Positions 1-7,655 of a stretch of DNA of 19,615 bases are shown here, piece by piece. The notes under the pieces are model-generated. The model was not told the origin of the DNA and ran no database searches. It saw nothing but the letters and a program-made list of their open reading frames with translations. How positions within the stretch are numbered: position 1 is the stretch's first letter; each line of letters starts with the position of its first letter. Origin of the DNA: Mollicutes bacterium (GTDB lineage: Bacteria; Bacillota_I; Bacilli_A; RF39; UBA660); assembly GCA_012838395.1 (NCBI GenBank), contig DUPI01000078.1, positions 1-19,615 on the forward strand. The letters run 5' to 3'. Position numbers and translations under genes: made by a program.

Positions 1-53
1 AACATATTTTTTTCTTGTTTTTTCACTGTACAATTAAGCTGTAAATCATAATA

Positions 54-81
54 AAAAAGCAGCCCTTTGGGACTACTTTTT
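54..81 (-). terminator. Intrinsic terminator of nrdDG
   Basis: On the minus strand AAAAAGUAGUCCC pairs with GGGCUGCUUUUUU around an AAA loop. There is one G-U pair and one bulged U, and a U-run follows. The hairpin touches the nrdG TGA stop. Positions 1-53 beyond it show nothing I can assign. Confidence 0.75.
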
Positions 82-644
82 CAGACATAAATATGTTGTG
101 ATTTTTTGTTTAAAATGTTATAACTATTATTCTTATTATATTTAGTTATAATTATCGGTTTATTGCCTTTCAAACTTTTTTTAACGTCAATTATTCGTTG
201 ATTTTTAGAGCCTCTAAATTTCCAATCTAAACTTCTTTTAGACAACTCAAATCGACCATCTACTAAAACATCGATTTGTTGCAGCAACATTAATACTTTA
301 TCATTTTTGTTAGCTAAAAGCATTAACTGTTCAAAAGTATATCCTGTATATGCCCAAACATTTAAACCAATACTTTGTGAGTAGGTCGCTATTTCAATAC
401 TAGCATCTAATTGAAAGAAAGGATCACCACCTGATAGTGTAATTCCATCTTGATTATGAGAATTTTTAATTTGTTTTTTCAATTCATCAATATCTTGAGC
501 AAAACCACCGTCAAATGAATGAGTACTCGGATTATGGCAACCAAAACACTTATGAGCGCATCCCTGGGTCCAAATAACAGTTCTAAGACCTTCGCCATCA
601 ACAATACTATCCCTTTGAATCGGGCGTGCTAATCTAATTAACAT
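81..644 (-). CDS. nrdG: Anaerobic ribonucleotide reductase activating enzyme (NrdG)
   Basis: Radical-SAM activase that uses a [4Fe-4S] cluster and S-adenosylmethionine to make the glycyl radical on NrdD; a cytoplasmic partner of the gene upstream. The 187-residue product has the family N-terminus: DSIVDGEG, then the cluster motif CAHKCFGCHNP (CX3CX2C, about residues 29-36), followed by the glycine-rich SAM-binding stretch TLSGGDPF near residue 70. Length is slightly above the usual 150-180 because of a lysine/asparagine-rich tail. The start overlaps the end of nrdD by 11 bases, so the two are probably translationally coupled; the ribosome-binding site inside nrdD is weak. It ends at TGA against a terminator. 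Confidence 0.95.
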   Translation of the reverse strand: MLIRLARPIQRDSIVDGEGLRTVIWTQGCAHKCFGCHNPSTHSFDGGFAQDIDELKKQIKNSHNQDGITLSGGDPFFQLDASIEIATYSQSIGLNVWAYTGYTFEQLMLLANKNDKVLMLLQQIDVLVDGRFELSKRSLDWKFRGSKNQRIIDVKKSLKGNKPIIITKYNKNNSYNILNKKSQHIYV

Positions 645-3012
645 TGTGCTTTACCCGATCTCTTTCTTCAGCACGTTTACTATTATTAAATCTATCAACA
701 GTTCCTACTAAATATCCCGTTATTCTTCTAATGCGTTCAAATTTTACACCATCTGCCTCAGTTCTTGAACAACCAGGGCATTGATCACCGATAACACCGG
801 TAAATCCACACACAGGATCTCTATCTACAGGATGATTAATAGCTCCATAACCAATACCTGATTCTTTCATCACACGAACAATCTTTTCAAAAGCTTCAAT
901 ATTATTAGAAGTATCACCGTCTAGTTCAATATATGTAATATGTCCAGCATTGGTAAACGCATGATAAGGTGCTTCTGTTTTTATCTTTTTGGTTACGGAA
1001 ATATTGTACTTTACAGGAACGTGGAAAGAATTTGTATAATATTCTTTATCAGTAACTCCTTTTATTTTACCAAATATTGCCCTATCTATATTTGTAAATC
1101 TTCCTGATAAACCTTCAGCAGGTGTTGCTAACAGAGTAAAGTTTAGATTGTGTTTCTCAGCAAATTCATCAACTTTATTTTTCATAAATCCAATAATTTC
1201 TAGCCCTAATTTTTGAGCTTTTTCACTTTCACCGTGATGTTTTCCAATTAAAGCTTTTAGCGTTTCAGCTAAACCAATAAAACCAATACTTAAACTACCA
1301 TGCTTTAATACTTTTCTTAATCGATCAGTATTTTTTAATTTTTCCGAATCTATCCAAACACCTTGTCCTAGAACAAATGGTGAATTATATAAACGTTTAT
1401 TGCATTGGATTTCAAAACGATCTAATAATTGATTCTTAACTAGTTGCATTTTCTCTTCAAGTTCTTTATAAAAGCCTTCTAAATCCATTTCATCATTAGT
1501 TGCAACACCGTATTTAATACCTAACCTTGGTAAGTTAATCGAGGTAAACGATAAGTTTCCTCTTCCCGGTGTAATTGATTTATTTGGATCAACAACGTTA
1601 CCTAAAACTCTAGTACGACATCCCATATATGCAACTTCGGTATTATAATCTCCTTCTTTATAAAATTCTAAGTTGAAAGGTGAATCTAGAAATGAGAAAT
1701 TAGGAAACAATCTTTTAGCTGATACATTACAAGCAAGTTTAAATAAGTCGTAATTAGGATCTTCCGGATTATAATTAACTCCTTCTTTTACTTTGAAAAT
1801 TGAGATTGGGAAAATAGCGGTTTCACCCTTACCAAGTCCAGATTCAGCTGCTAATAAATAATTTTTTATAACCATTCTGCCTTCTGGAGAAGTGTCGGTT
1901 CCGAAATTAATAGATGAAAACGGAACTTGAGCCCCGGCTCTAGAATGCATTGTATTTAAATTATGAACAAAGGCTTCCATCGATTGATAAACAATTCTAT
2001 TAGTTTTTAGCAATGCCTTTTCATAAGCCTGAGTAAATATTTTTTCGATACCTTCTGTTTCTTTAAAGTATTTAGAAAAATCATTAATATCAAATTCAAT
2101 ACTATCTATTTTATCAATTTCAGTAACAAGTTTATCAAAGTTAATAAATTTTATGAATTCAGTAAAATCTAACAAATCATAAACCATTTGTTTAAATTGT
2201 TTTTTAAAAGTTTTTAAAACACCCGGTGCCATATAGTAATCAAATGCCGGAATACTCTGCCCACCATGTTGATCATTTTGATTTGACTGAATAGCAATAG
2301 CAGCTAATGCAGTATAAGACATAATATCATTAGGTTCTCTTAAAAATCCATGACCAGTTGAAAAGCCATCTTTAAATAATTTATTTAAATCAATTTGAGT
2401 ACAAGTTGTAGTTCCCATTGCTAAAAAATCTAAATCATGAATATGAATTTCTCCGTCTTCATGAGCTTCTACAAACTTATTTTTTAATAAATACGATTTA
2501 GCAAATTCTTTGGAAATGGTGCTTCCATATTGCAACATAGTTCCCATTGCGGTATCGCCATTCACATTAGCATTTTCTCTTTTAGTGTCATCCTCATTAG
2601 CTGATTTAAGTCCTAGACTTTCTATTACTTTTAAAAACTTATGTTGTTTCTTTTGATCAAAAAACATTTCTCTTGAATGAGCTCTTCTAATACGATACTC
2701 CGAAAAAGATTTATAAACATCGTCATATCCTTTTTTTTGTAATTCGTCTTCTATTAAATCTTGAATTTCTTCTATCTTGATTTTTCCATCTTCTAGATAT
2801 TCCTTTTCAAGTCTTTTTATAACCGCTAAATATATTTTATTTACATCATTATTGGTGTATTTCTTAACATCATCAGCATCTTCATCATTATGAACAATAC
2901 TATCAAATCCTTTTTTTATTGCTATTGCAATTTTCGAACCATCAAAATTAACCCTTCTTCCGTTTCTTTTGATAACAATTAAATCATTTATTTTTTCTTC
3001 TACACTTACCAT
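634..3012 (-). CDS. nrdD: Class III anaerobic ribonucleoside-triphosphate reductase (NrdD)
   Basis: Reduces ribonucleoside triphosphates to dNTPs under anaerobic conditions using a glycyl radical. The 792-residue protein begins with an ATP-cone allosteric domain (about residues 10-105; VIKRNGRRVNFD). The long catalytic barrel follows, with conserved stretches such as TCTQIDLNKLF and NLNTMHSRAGAQVPFSS. Near the C-terminus are zinc-binding cysteines (CGFTGVIGDQCPGC, C735, C745, C748) and the radical loop RRITGYLVGT, where Gly766 is the expected radical site. The start is supported by GGGAGGA 9 bases upstream. A near-consensus sigma-A promoter lies just upstream and nrdG overlaps the 3' end, so they form a two-gene operon. 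Its presence argues for an anaerobe; nothing looks degraded. Confidence 0.97.
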   Translation of the reverse strand: MVSVEEKINDLIVIKRNGRRVNFDGSKIAIAIKKGFDSIVHNDEDADDVKKYTNNDVNKIYLAVIKRLEKEYLEDGKIKIEEIQDLIEDELQKKGYDDVYKSFSEYRIRRAHSREMFFDQKKQHKFLKVIESLGLKSANEDDTKRENANVNGDTAMGTMLQYGSTISKEFAKSYLLKNKFVEAHEDGEIHIHDLDFLAMGTTTCTQIDLNKLFKDGFSTGHGFLREPNDIMSYTALAAIAIQSNQNDQHGGQSIPAFDYYMAPGVLKTFKKQFKQMVYDLLDFTEFIKFINFDKLVTEIDKIDSIEFDINDFSKYFKETEGIEKIFTQAYEKALLKTNRIVYQSMEAFVHNLNTMHSRAGAQVPFSSINFGTDTSPEGRMVIKNYLLAAESGLGKGETAIFPISIFKVKEGVNYNPEDPNYDLFKLACNVSAKRLFPNFSFLDSPFNLEFYKEGDYNTEVAYMGCRTRVLGNVVDPNKSITPGRGNLSFTSINLPRLGIKYGVATNDEMDLEGFYKELEEKMQLVKNQLLDRFEIQCNKRLYNSPFVLGQGVWIDSEKLKNTDRLRKVLKHGSLSIGFIGLAETLKALIGKHHGESEKAQKLGLEIIGFMKNKVDEFAEKHNLNFTLLATPAEGLSGRFTNIDRAIFGKIKGVTDKEYYTNSFHVPVKYNISVTKKIKTEAPYHAFTNAGHITYIELDGDTSNNIEAFEKIVRVMKESGIGYGAINHPVDRDPVCGFTGVIGDQCPGCSRTEADGVKFERIRRITGYLVGTVDRFNNSKRAEERDRVKHNVN

Positions 3013-3046
3013 AACTCTATCCTCCCAATATCTTACTTATGTCTTA

Positions 3047-3075
3047 ATTATATCCCCATCTTTCTTCAATGTCAA
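3047..3075 (-). promoter_or_regulatory. Sigma-A promoter of nrdDG
   Basis: Minus strand: TTGACA (3075-3070), a 17-base spacer, then TATAAT (3052-3047), both perfect consensus. The predicted transcript starts near 3040, giving a leader of about 28 bases that carries the GGGAGGA ribosome-binding site. Confidence 0.85.
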
Positions 3076-3167
3076 TTAAAATGTTCGCTTTTTTTATTTT
3101 TATTTTGCATCATTCACAGGAAGCCTTATTTCATAACAAAAAAACATTTTTCCAATTGACACTTTTA

Positions 3168-3183
3168 ATAAAATATCTAGTTT
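3168..3183 (-). promoter_or_regulatory. NrdR-box-like sequence, copy proximal to nrdD
   Basis: It contains AAACTAGATATTTT, identical over 14 bases to a second copy at 3362-3377. It matches the published NrdR consensus acaCwAtATaTwGtgt at 12 of 16 positions. It lies about 90 bases upstream of the nrdDG -35 element, and spacing to the other copy is 194 bases, not the roughly 30 bases usual for NrdR box pairs. Tentative. Confidence 0.25.
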
Positions 3184-3361
3184 TAAAACTTTTTATTTTT
3201 ATTTTTAAAGCAAAACAAAAAAACAATAAAGTTGTTTTATCATTGTTTTTCCAACGCAAAACCAATAAATTAAGTGTATAAGTAATTTTTATTTTTCTGA
3301 AAAAAAGTTTTATTTTGAAGTGTTTTTTAAAAACAACATTTTCAAAAATTATGATTTTCAA

Positions 3362-3377
3362 ACAAAATATCTAGTTT
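3362..3377 (-). promoter_or_regulatory. NrdR-box-like sequence, distal copy
   Basis: On the minus strand it reads AAACTAGATATTTTGT, which matches the NrdR consensus at 13 of 16 positions. It is far (about 290 bases) from the nrdDG promoter, so a regulatory role is uncertain. Confidence 0.25.
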
Positions 3378-3453
3378 CTTTTTTTATTTCACATCATCTT
3401 CTCCCTTTGTATTACATACAAAAAGCGAACAAAAATAAAATTACATTTATTTA

Positions 3454-3660
3454 TTATTCGCTTAATAAACTAGATAGGGTTTCTACCTTTAAACCTTTAC
3501 TATATATATTATCAATAATATGGTTTAATTCGGCTTCAACTATTCCGTTAATTGGTAAAGAAATAATTGACCCACTTTGAAGTTGTTCTTTTACTTCTAA
3601 AGCTGGATAATTTTTAATAATTATATTTGGTCTAATAGTATAATTTTTATTTATCTTTTT
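3454..3660 (-). pseudogene. 3' remnant of a polysaccharide-deacetylase-like gene
   Basis: On the minus strand a 68-codon open frame lies directly downstream of the rny terminator and ends at TAA (3456-3454). An in-frame stop at 3661-3663 bounds it upstream, and it has no ATG, GTG or TTG, so it cannot be an ordinary complete gene. The translation looks like protein rather than noise. Its tail, QSGSIISLPINGIVEAELN followed by HIIDNIYSKGLKVETLSSLL, follows the C-terminal pattern of NodB/PdaB/YlxY-type deacetylases (G-x-IILLH ... ALP-x-II-x2-L-x2-KGY-x-FVTLSELL). Normally about 200 more residues with the metal-binding site precede this tail; they are absent and rny occupies the space. I infer a 5'-deleted gene. 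The family assignment rests on this short tail only. Confidence 0.5.
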
Positions 3661-3663
3661 TTA

Positions 3664-3687
3664 TGAAAAAAAAGCCTTATTTGGCTT
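3664..3687 (-). terminator. Intrinsic terminator of rny
   Basis: Minus strand AAGCC-AAATAA-GGCTT followed by a U-run. The rny TAA stop codon sits inside the loop. Confidence 0.75.
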
Positions 3688-5230
3688 CTTCAGTTACACG
3701 CGTTTCACGGATAACAGTGACTTTAACTGTTCCGGGATATTGCATTTCATTTTCAATTCTAGTTTTAATATCACGAGCTACTTTATAACTAGTTAAATCA
3801 TCAATAACTTCTGGTTTTACAACAACACGAAGTTCTCGTCCTGCTTGGATTGCAAATGCTTTTTCAACACCATTAATATTAGTAGCTATCTTTTCTAAAT
3901 CTTGTAAACGTTTAATATAGTTTTCTAGTGAATCATTTCGCGCACCAGGTCGCGATGCAGATAAGGTATCCGCGATTTCAACTAATTCAGCAATAATTGT
4001 TGTTGGTTGTTCATCACCATGGTGTGATGCAATAGCATCAATAACAACATCTGATTCTTTATATTTTTTCGCTAAATTAACTCCAAGTTCAACATGACTT
4101 CCCTCAACTTCATGATCAATTGATTTACCAATATCATGAAATAATCCAGCACGTTTTGCCATTCCAATATTTTCACCAATTTCAGCGGCCATAATTCCTG
4201 CTAAATTAGCAACCTCTATTGCATGTTGCAAAGCATTTTGACCATAACTAGTACGAAAATGTAGTTTTCCTAAAATTTCGACTAATTCTGGATTAACCTT
4301 AGTAATACCTAATTCAAATAAAGCCGCTTCACCATATTCACGAACTTTTATTTGCATTTCCTTACAAGTTTTATCATAAACTTCTTCGATTCTGGCTGGG
4401 TGAATTCGACCATCTTTAATTAACGTTTCAATTGTTAAGCGTGCGATTTCTCTTCGATAAGGATCAAAACTAGATAAGACAAAAGCTTCAGGTGTATCAT
4501 CAATTATTAAATCAACACCGGTAACAGCTTCAATCGTTCTAATGTTTCTTCCTTCACGTCCAATAATACGTCCTTTCATATCATCATTAGGAAGCGTAAC
4601 GACAGTTACTGTTTGCTCATTAGCCACGTCACTAGCATATCTTTGCATTGTCTTTACTAATAAATTTTTTGATTGCCTATCAACAACTAACTTAGCTTCT
4701 TCCTCTCGTTCTTTAATGTATGCTGTAATTTCTAAATTCATCATTTCCTCAACCTTAGCCATAACTAAGTCTTTTGCTTCATTTTTAGAAAAGCCAGCAA
4801 TTTTTTCTAAAAGTTCAATTTGTTGATTTTTAATTTCTTCAATCTCCATTTGTTCCGTTTGGACTTCTTTTTGTTTCTCAATTAAATTATTTTCACGTTC
4901 TTCTAACATGTTTTCGCGTTTTTGAAGAGTCTGATCCCGTCTGTCAATATTACCCTCGCGAATAATTAAGCGATCTTCCGCTTCTTTTATTTCCTTTTTT
5001 TTCTCTTTTACTTCTTTATCAAGTTCACTTTTTATTTTATACGATTCCTCTTTTGCTTCTAATAAATGGTCGCGTTTTATTTTCGATGCTTCATTTTTAG
5101 CGTTTTCTAGAATCATTTCTGCCTTTTTAGAAGAATTTTTTTCTCTTATATAATTAATTAAAAACGTTGTTATTATTCCAACAAAAAGTCCTACAAGGAC
5201 CAATAAAATGGAGAAAGCTATATTATCCAT
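3677..5230 (-). CDS. rny: Ribonuclease Y
   Basis: Membrane-anchored endoribonuclease that starts mRNA decay in low-GC Gram-positives. Domains in order: an N-terminal membrane helix (about residues 5-27), a long Lys/Glu-rich coiled coil (about 30-195), a KH RNA-binding domain with GRIIGREGRNIR (about 220-231), and an HD phosphohydrolase domain with LQHAIEVANLAG and the metal-binding pair FHDIGKSID (His365/Asp366). A longer frame begins at 5245, but the sequence from there reads ATGGGGAGG and so contains the ribosome-binding site GGGGAGG of the ATG at 5230; I start there, giving 517 residues, near the 520 of Bacillus subtilis. It has its own promoter and terminator. In Bacillus ymdB and spoVS follow; here only a deacetylase-like remnant does. 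Confidence 0.96.
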   Translation of the reverse strand: MDNIAFSILLVLVGLFVGIITTFLINYIREKNSSKKAEMILENAKNEASKIKRDHLLEAKEESYKIKSELDKEVKEKKKEIKEAEDRLIIREGNIDRRDQTLQKRENMLEERENNLIEKQKEVQTEQMEIEEIKNQQIELLEKIAGFSKNEAKDLVMAKVEEMMNLEITAYIKEREEEAKLVVDRQSKNLLVKTMQRYASDVANEQTVTVVTLPNDDMKGRIIGREGRNIRTIEAVTGVDLIIDDTPEAFVLSSFDPYRREIARLTIETLIKDGRIHPARIEEVYDKTCKEMQIKVREYGEAALFELGITKVNPELVEILGKLHFRTSYGQNALQHAIEVANLAGIMAAEIGENIGMAKRAGLFHDIGKSIDHEVEGSHVELGVNLAKKYKESDVVIDAIASHHGDEQPTTIIAELVEIADTLSASRPGARNDSLENYIKRLQDLEKIATNINGVEKAFAIQAGRELRVVVKPEVIDDLTSYKVARDIKTRIENEMQYPGTVKVTVIRETRVTEEAK

Positions 5231-5286
5231 ACTATACCTCCCCATATATATATAATAAAGTAAAATTTTTATTTCACCTTACTCTT

Positions 5287-5315
5287 ATTTTAAATAATAT
5301 AAAAGTATAAGTCAA
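5287..5315 (-). promoter_or_regulatory. Sigma-A promoter of rny
   Basis: Minus strand TTGACT (5315-5310), 17-base spacer, TAAAAT (5292-5287). It sits in the recA-rny gap directly after the recA terminator, so rny does not depend on recA transcription. Confidence 0.7.
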
Positions 5316-5352
5316 GAAAAAAACACGAATATAAGAAAATACATTCGTGTTT
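5316..5352 (-). terminator. Intrinsic terminator of recA
   Basis: AAACACGAAT pairs perfectly with ATTCGTGTTT (10 base pairs, 5321-5352) and a U-rich run follows on the minus strand. It lies two bases past the recA stop. Confidence 0.85.
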
Positions 5353-5354
5353 AT

Positions 5355-6383
5355 CTATTTTTTTTCGACTTTTTCAATTGTTTTGTTCTTAGACAAGATA
5401 TTGTAATGTTCTCGAACTTTTTGTTCTATTTCCTTTTTCAACTCAGGATTACTCTTCAACAATTCCTTTACGTTTTCTTTACCTTGCCCCAACTTATCCC
5501 CTTTATATGCATACCAAGCTCCGCTTTTTTCAATTATATTTGCATCACTTGCCAAATCAACAAGTTCTCCTTCAGAAGACACACCAAGACCATACATAAT
5601 ATCAACAGAACATGATTTAAATGGTGGTGCCATTTTGTTTTTAACTACTTTAATATTTGTTTTATTCCCAATGATATCAGCACCTTGTTTTATTTGTTCT
5701 GCTCTTCTAATTTCTAGACGAACTGATGAATAAAATTTTAAAGCTCTTCCGCCTGGCGTTACCTCAGGATTGCCAAATATAACTCCTACTTTTTCACGTA
5801 GCTGATTAATAAATATAGCAGTAGTATTTGTTTTATTAATAATACCTGATAATTTTCGTAATGCTTGACTCATAAGTCGCGCTTGAAGTCCCATATGAGA
5901 GTCACCCATTTCACCTTCAATTTCTGCCTTAGGCACTAGAGCAGCAACTGAATCAATAACAATTGTACTTATTGCTCCACTACGAACTAGCGCTTCACAT
6001 ATTTCCAAAGCTTGCTCCCCATTATCAGGCTGTGATAATAATAATTCATTAATATTAACTCCCAATTTCGAAGCATATTGGGGATCCAATGAATGCTCAG
6101 CATCAATAAAAGCAACTGTTCCACCTAATTTTTGGGCCTCGGCTATTGCATGAAGGGCGAATGTTGTTTTACCACTCGATTCGGGTCCGTATATTTCAAC
6201 TATCCTTCCCTTGGGATATCCTCCTATACCAAGTGCGTTATCTAAAGCTATTGAACCACTAGGTATAACATCTATTTCTTGTTGTTCATTATCCCCCAGC
6301 TTCATAACTGAACCTTTACCAAATTGTTTTTCGATATCTTTTAAAACTTGATTTAAAGTTTTATCACCTGTTGTTTTTGACAT
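5355..6383 (-). CDS. recA: Recombinase RecA
   Basis: ATP-dependent strand-exchange protein; its filament on single-stranded DNA drives homologous recombination and triggers LexA self-cleavage. The 342-residue sequence is full length. It has Walker A GPESSGKT at residues 66-73 (the same position as in Escherichia coli), the Walker B region TIVIDSVAAL, the MGDSHMGLQARLMSQALRK signature, and the L2-side motif GVIFGNPEVTPGGRALKF. The C-terminal tail is lysine-rich rather than strongly acidic. Start: AGGAGGA lies 9 bases before the ATG. A near-consensus promoter and an SOS box lie upstream. In Bacillus the order is pgsA-cinA-recA-rny; cinA is missing here. Confidence 0.98.
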   Translation of the reverse strand: MSKTTGDKTLNQVLKDIEKQFGKGSVMKLGDNEQQEIDVIPSGSIALDNALGIGGYPKGRIVEIYGPESSGKTTFALHAIAEAQKLGGTVAFIDAEHSLDPQYASKLGVNINELLLSQPDNGEQALEICEALVRSGAISTIVIDSVAALVPKAEIEGEMGDSHMGLQARLMSQALRKLSGIINKTNTTAIFINQLREKVGVIFGNPEVTPGGRALKFYSSVRLEIRRAEQIKQGADIIGNKTNIKVVKNKMAPPFKSCSVDIMYGLGVSSEGELVDLASDANIIEKSGAWYAYKGDKLGQGKENVKELLKSNPELKKEIEQKVREHYNILSKNKTIEKVEKK

Positions 6384-6412
6384 GTTTTATATTCCTCCTA
6401 ACATCTATTAAC

Positions 6413-6441
6413 ATTTTATACTATATTTATTCCCTTGTCAA
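6413..6441 (-). promoter_or_regulatory. Sigma-A promoter of recA
   Basis: Minus strand TTGACA (6441-6436), 17-base spacer, TAAAAT (6418-6413). The predicted leader is about 23 bases and carries AGGAGGA. Confidence 0.8.
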
Positions 6442-6450
6442 TACCTAAAA

Positions 6451-6464
6451 CGAACATTCGTTTG
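6451..6464. promoter_or_regulatory. LexA (DinR) SOS box of recA
   Basis: CGAACATTCGTTTG matches the Gram-positive SOS operator CGAAC-N4-GTTCG at nine of ten half-site bases. It lies 10 bases upstream of the recA -35 element. The site predicts a LexA repressor elsewhere in the genome and DNA-damage induction of recA. Confidence 0.7.
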
Positions 6465-6493
6465 GTTTATTTTGTTGTTAATAATTTATTAAT

Positions 6494-6527
6494 AAAGAAA
6501 AAATTCTTAACAATTAATTAAGAATTT
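6494..6527 (-). terminator. Probable terminator of pgsA
   Basis: A perfect 10-bp but AT-rich stem AAATTCTTAA / TTAAGAATTT (6501-6510 and 6518-6527) with a U-rich tail on the minus strand, about 20 bases past the pgsA stop. The stem has little GC, so strength is uncertain. Confidence 0.5.
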
Positions 6528-6547
6528 ATATATATTATTGTCATTTC

Positions 6548-7150
6548 TTATTGTTTGATTTCTGAAAAGATATATTGCTTATTCATATTGTAATATTGAA
6601 CTGCTGATATTATTGATAAAACCGTCGCAATTAAAAGTAAGAAATCAGAAATTCTTAAATTCCACAATTCAAATGGCAAATTATAAAATAAGGTAAGTGC
6701 TATTCCGATCATCAAACATGCTGCTTTTACTTTACCCATCCAAATAGCAGATACTACTGATCCTTGACTTCCAGCAATCATTTTTATCGAATTAACAACT
6801 GTATCACGAATAATAATTGTAACAGGAATAATCGGATGAATAAAACCTGTAGAAGATAAAATAATTAAAATCGAATTAACTAATATTTTATCAGCAATGG
6901 AGTCAATCATCTTACCAAAGTTCGTTACTAAGTTATATTTTCTAGCAATATAACCATCTGCAAAGTCAGTTAGTGACGCTATTATAAATAATATACCAGC
7001 TATAATATATTTAATATCTACCACTATGGCTTCATTAATAAATAATTTGGTTAGTTCAATTCCTGCAGCTTCAAACGGTAATGTTAAAATAGCAATTATA
7101 ACAAATGTTAAAAATATTCTTAACATCGTTAGTTTGTTTGGCAAATTCAT
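6548..7150 (-). CDS. pgsA: CDP-diacylglycerol--glycerol-3-phosphate 3-phosphatidyltransferase
   Basis: Integral membrane enzyme that makes phosphatidylglycerophosphate, the first committed step to phosphatidylglycerol. The 200-residue protein has several hydrophobic segments and the CDP-alcohol phosphotransferase signature D-x2-DG-x2-AR-x8-G-x3-D-x3-D, visible as DFADGYIAR (62-70) followed by GKMIDSIAD (79-87), with all catalytic aspartates present. The N-terminus MNLPNKLTMLRIFL is typical. The RBS AGGAGG is well placed. It starts 10 bases after the rodZ-like gene and is certainly co-transcribed with it, as in the Bacillus ymfM-pgsA pair. Confidence 0.95.
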   Translation of the reverse strand: MNLPNKLTMLRIFLTFVIIAILTLPFEAAGIELTKLFINEAIVVDIKYIIAGILFIIASLTDFADGYIARKYNLVTNFGKMIDSIADKILVNSILIILSSTGFIHPIIPVTIIIRDTVVNSIKMIAGSQGSVVSAIWMGKVKAACLMIGIALTLFYNLPFELWNLRISDFLLLIATVLSIISAVQYYNMNKQYIFSEIKQ

Positions 7151-7160
7151 ATTAATCCTC

Positions 7161-7634
7161 CTAATTTTTAGTATTTATTACAATACTGTTATTATTAAAT
7201 TCATCTTGTTCATTTCTAAAATAAACATATAGACCAACTATTACCAAAGCAATAATAAGAATGTATATAATTAATGGTGTAATATTTATTCTGCGGCGAG
7301 GTTCTAATGTATAGGGAGATGAAATTTTATTAGTTTTTTCTATTTTATCAGCCTTTTTTCTCGCTTCCTTAATATCATCTAGTGATATTTTAGAAGTATA
7401 ATCAAATAAAAATTCATTAAACTCATCAACCATTTCCTCATATTTTAATCCCAAATATTTAGAATAATCCCTAATAAAATATTTTAGGTAGAAAATATCT
7501 TGAAACGCTTCCATATTACCTTCTTCAATGTTTTCAATTTGAATTGGCCGCATTTTTAAATCTTCAGCTGCTTCTTCAATAGAAATTCCGATACTAAGAC
7601 GTTCTTCCCTTAGTTTTTCACCGATTTCTTTCAT
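7161..7634 (-). CDS. RodZ/YmfM-like membrane protein with N-terminal helix-turn-helix
   Basis: Putative cell-shape factor of the RodZ family, which links cytoplasmic MreB to the elongation machinery. The N-terminal 75 residues form the RodZ-type helix-turn-helix (GEKLREERLSIGISIEEAAE, then a FYLKYFIRDYSKYLGL segment as in HTH_25). A charged linker and one membrane helix (about residues 118-139) follow. Only about 18 residues lie beyond the helix, so the extracytoplasmic domain of long RodZ proteins is missing. An upstream GTG pair would add three residues, but those bases are part of the ribosome-binding site AAAGGTGGTG, so I start at ATG 7634 (157 residues). It begins 22 bases after the RNase P RNA and is followed closely by pgsA. 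Confidence 0.8.
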   Translation of the reverse strand: MKEIGEKLREERLSIGISIEEAAEDLKMRPIQIENIEEGNMEAFQDIFYLKYFIRDYSKYLGLKYEEMVDEFNEFLFDYTSKISLDDIKEARKKADKIEKTNKISSPYTLEPRRRINITPLIIYILIIALVIVGLYVYFRNEQDEFNNNSIVINTKN

Positions 7635-7655
7635 GTACACCACCTTTTATCAAAA

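Larger units (their letters stand above)
3082..3431. repeat. 350-bp AT-rich segment bounded by 12-bp inverted repeats
   Basis: TGTTCGCTTTTT (3082-3093) is matched by its exact reverse complement AAAAAGCGAACA (3420-3431). The segment between contains no convincing reading frame in either direction: translations are K/N/F/I-rich with no ribosome-binding site. It separates the nrdD promoter from a broken gene. The layout resembles a small non-autonomous element (MITE-like), with only AAAA on both sides as a possible target duplication, which is uninformative in this base composition. A chance repeat is quite possible. Confidence 0.3.

Noticed and set aside
3396..3410. Ribosome-binding-site-like GGGAGAAG followed by ATGATGTGA on the minus strand
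   Set aside because: The start is followed at once by a stop in frame; no gene can follow in this frame.
3069..3580. Three open frames of 70-86 codons on both strands in the nrdD-rny gap
   Set aside because: Their translations are dominated by K, N, F, I and L with no family resemblance and no ribosome-binding sites; they overlap each other and the promoter. The frame at 3320-3580 is antisense to the better-supported deacetylase remnant.
4542..4826. Plus-strand frame antisense to rny
   Set aside because: Shadow of the rny coding region; no start signal and serine-rich complement composition.
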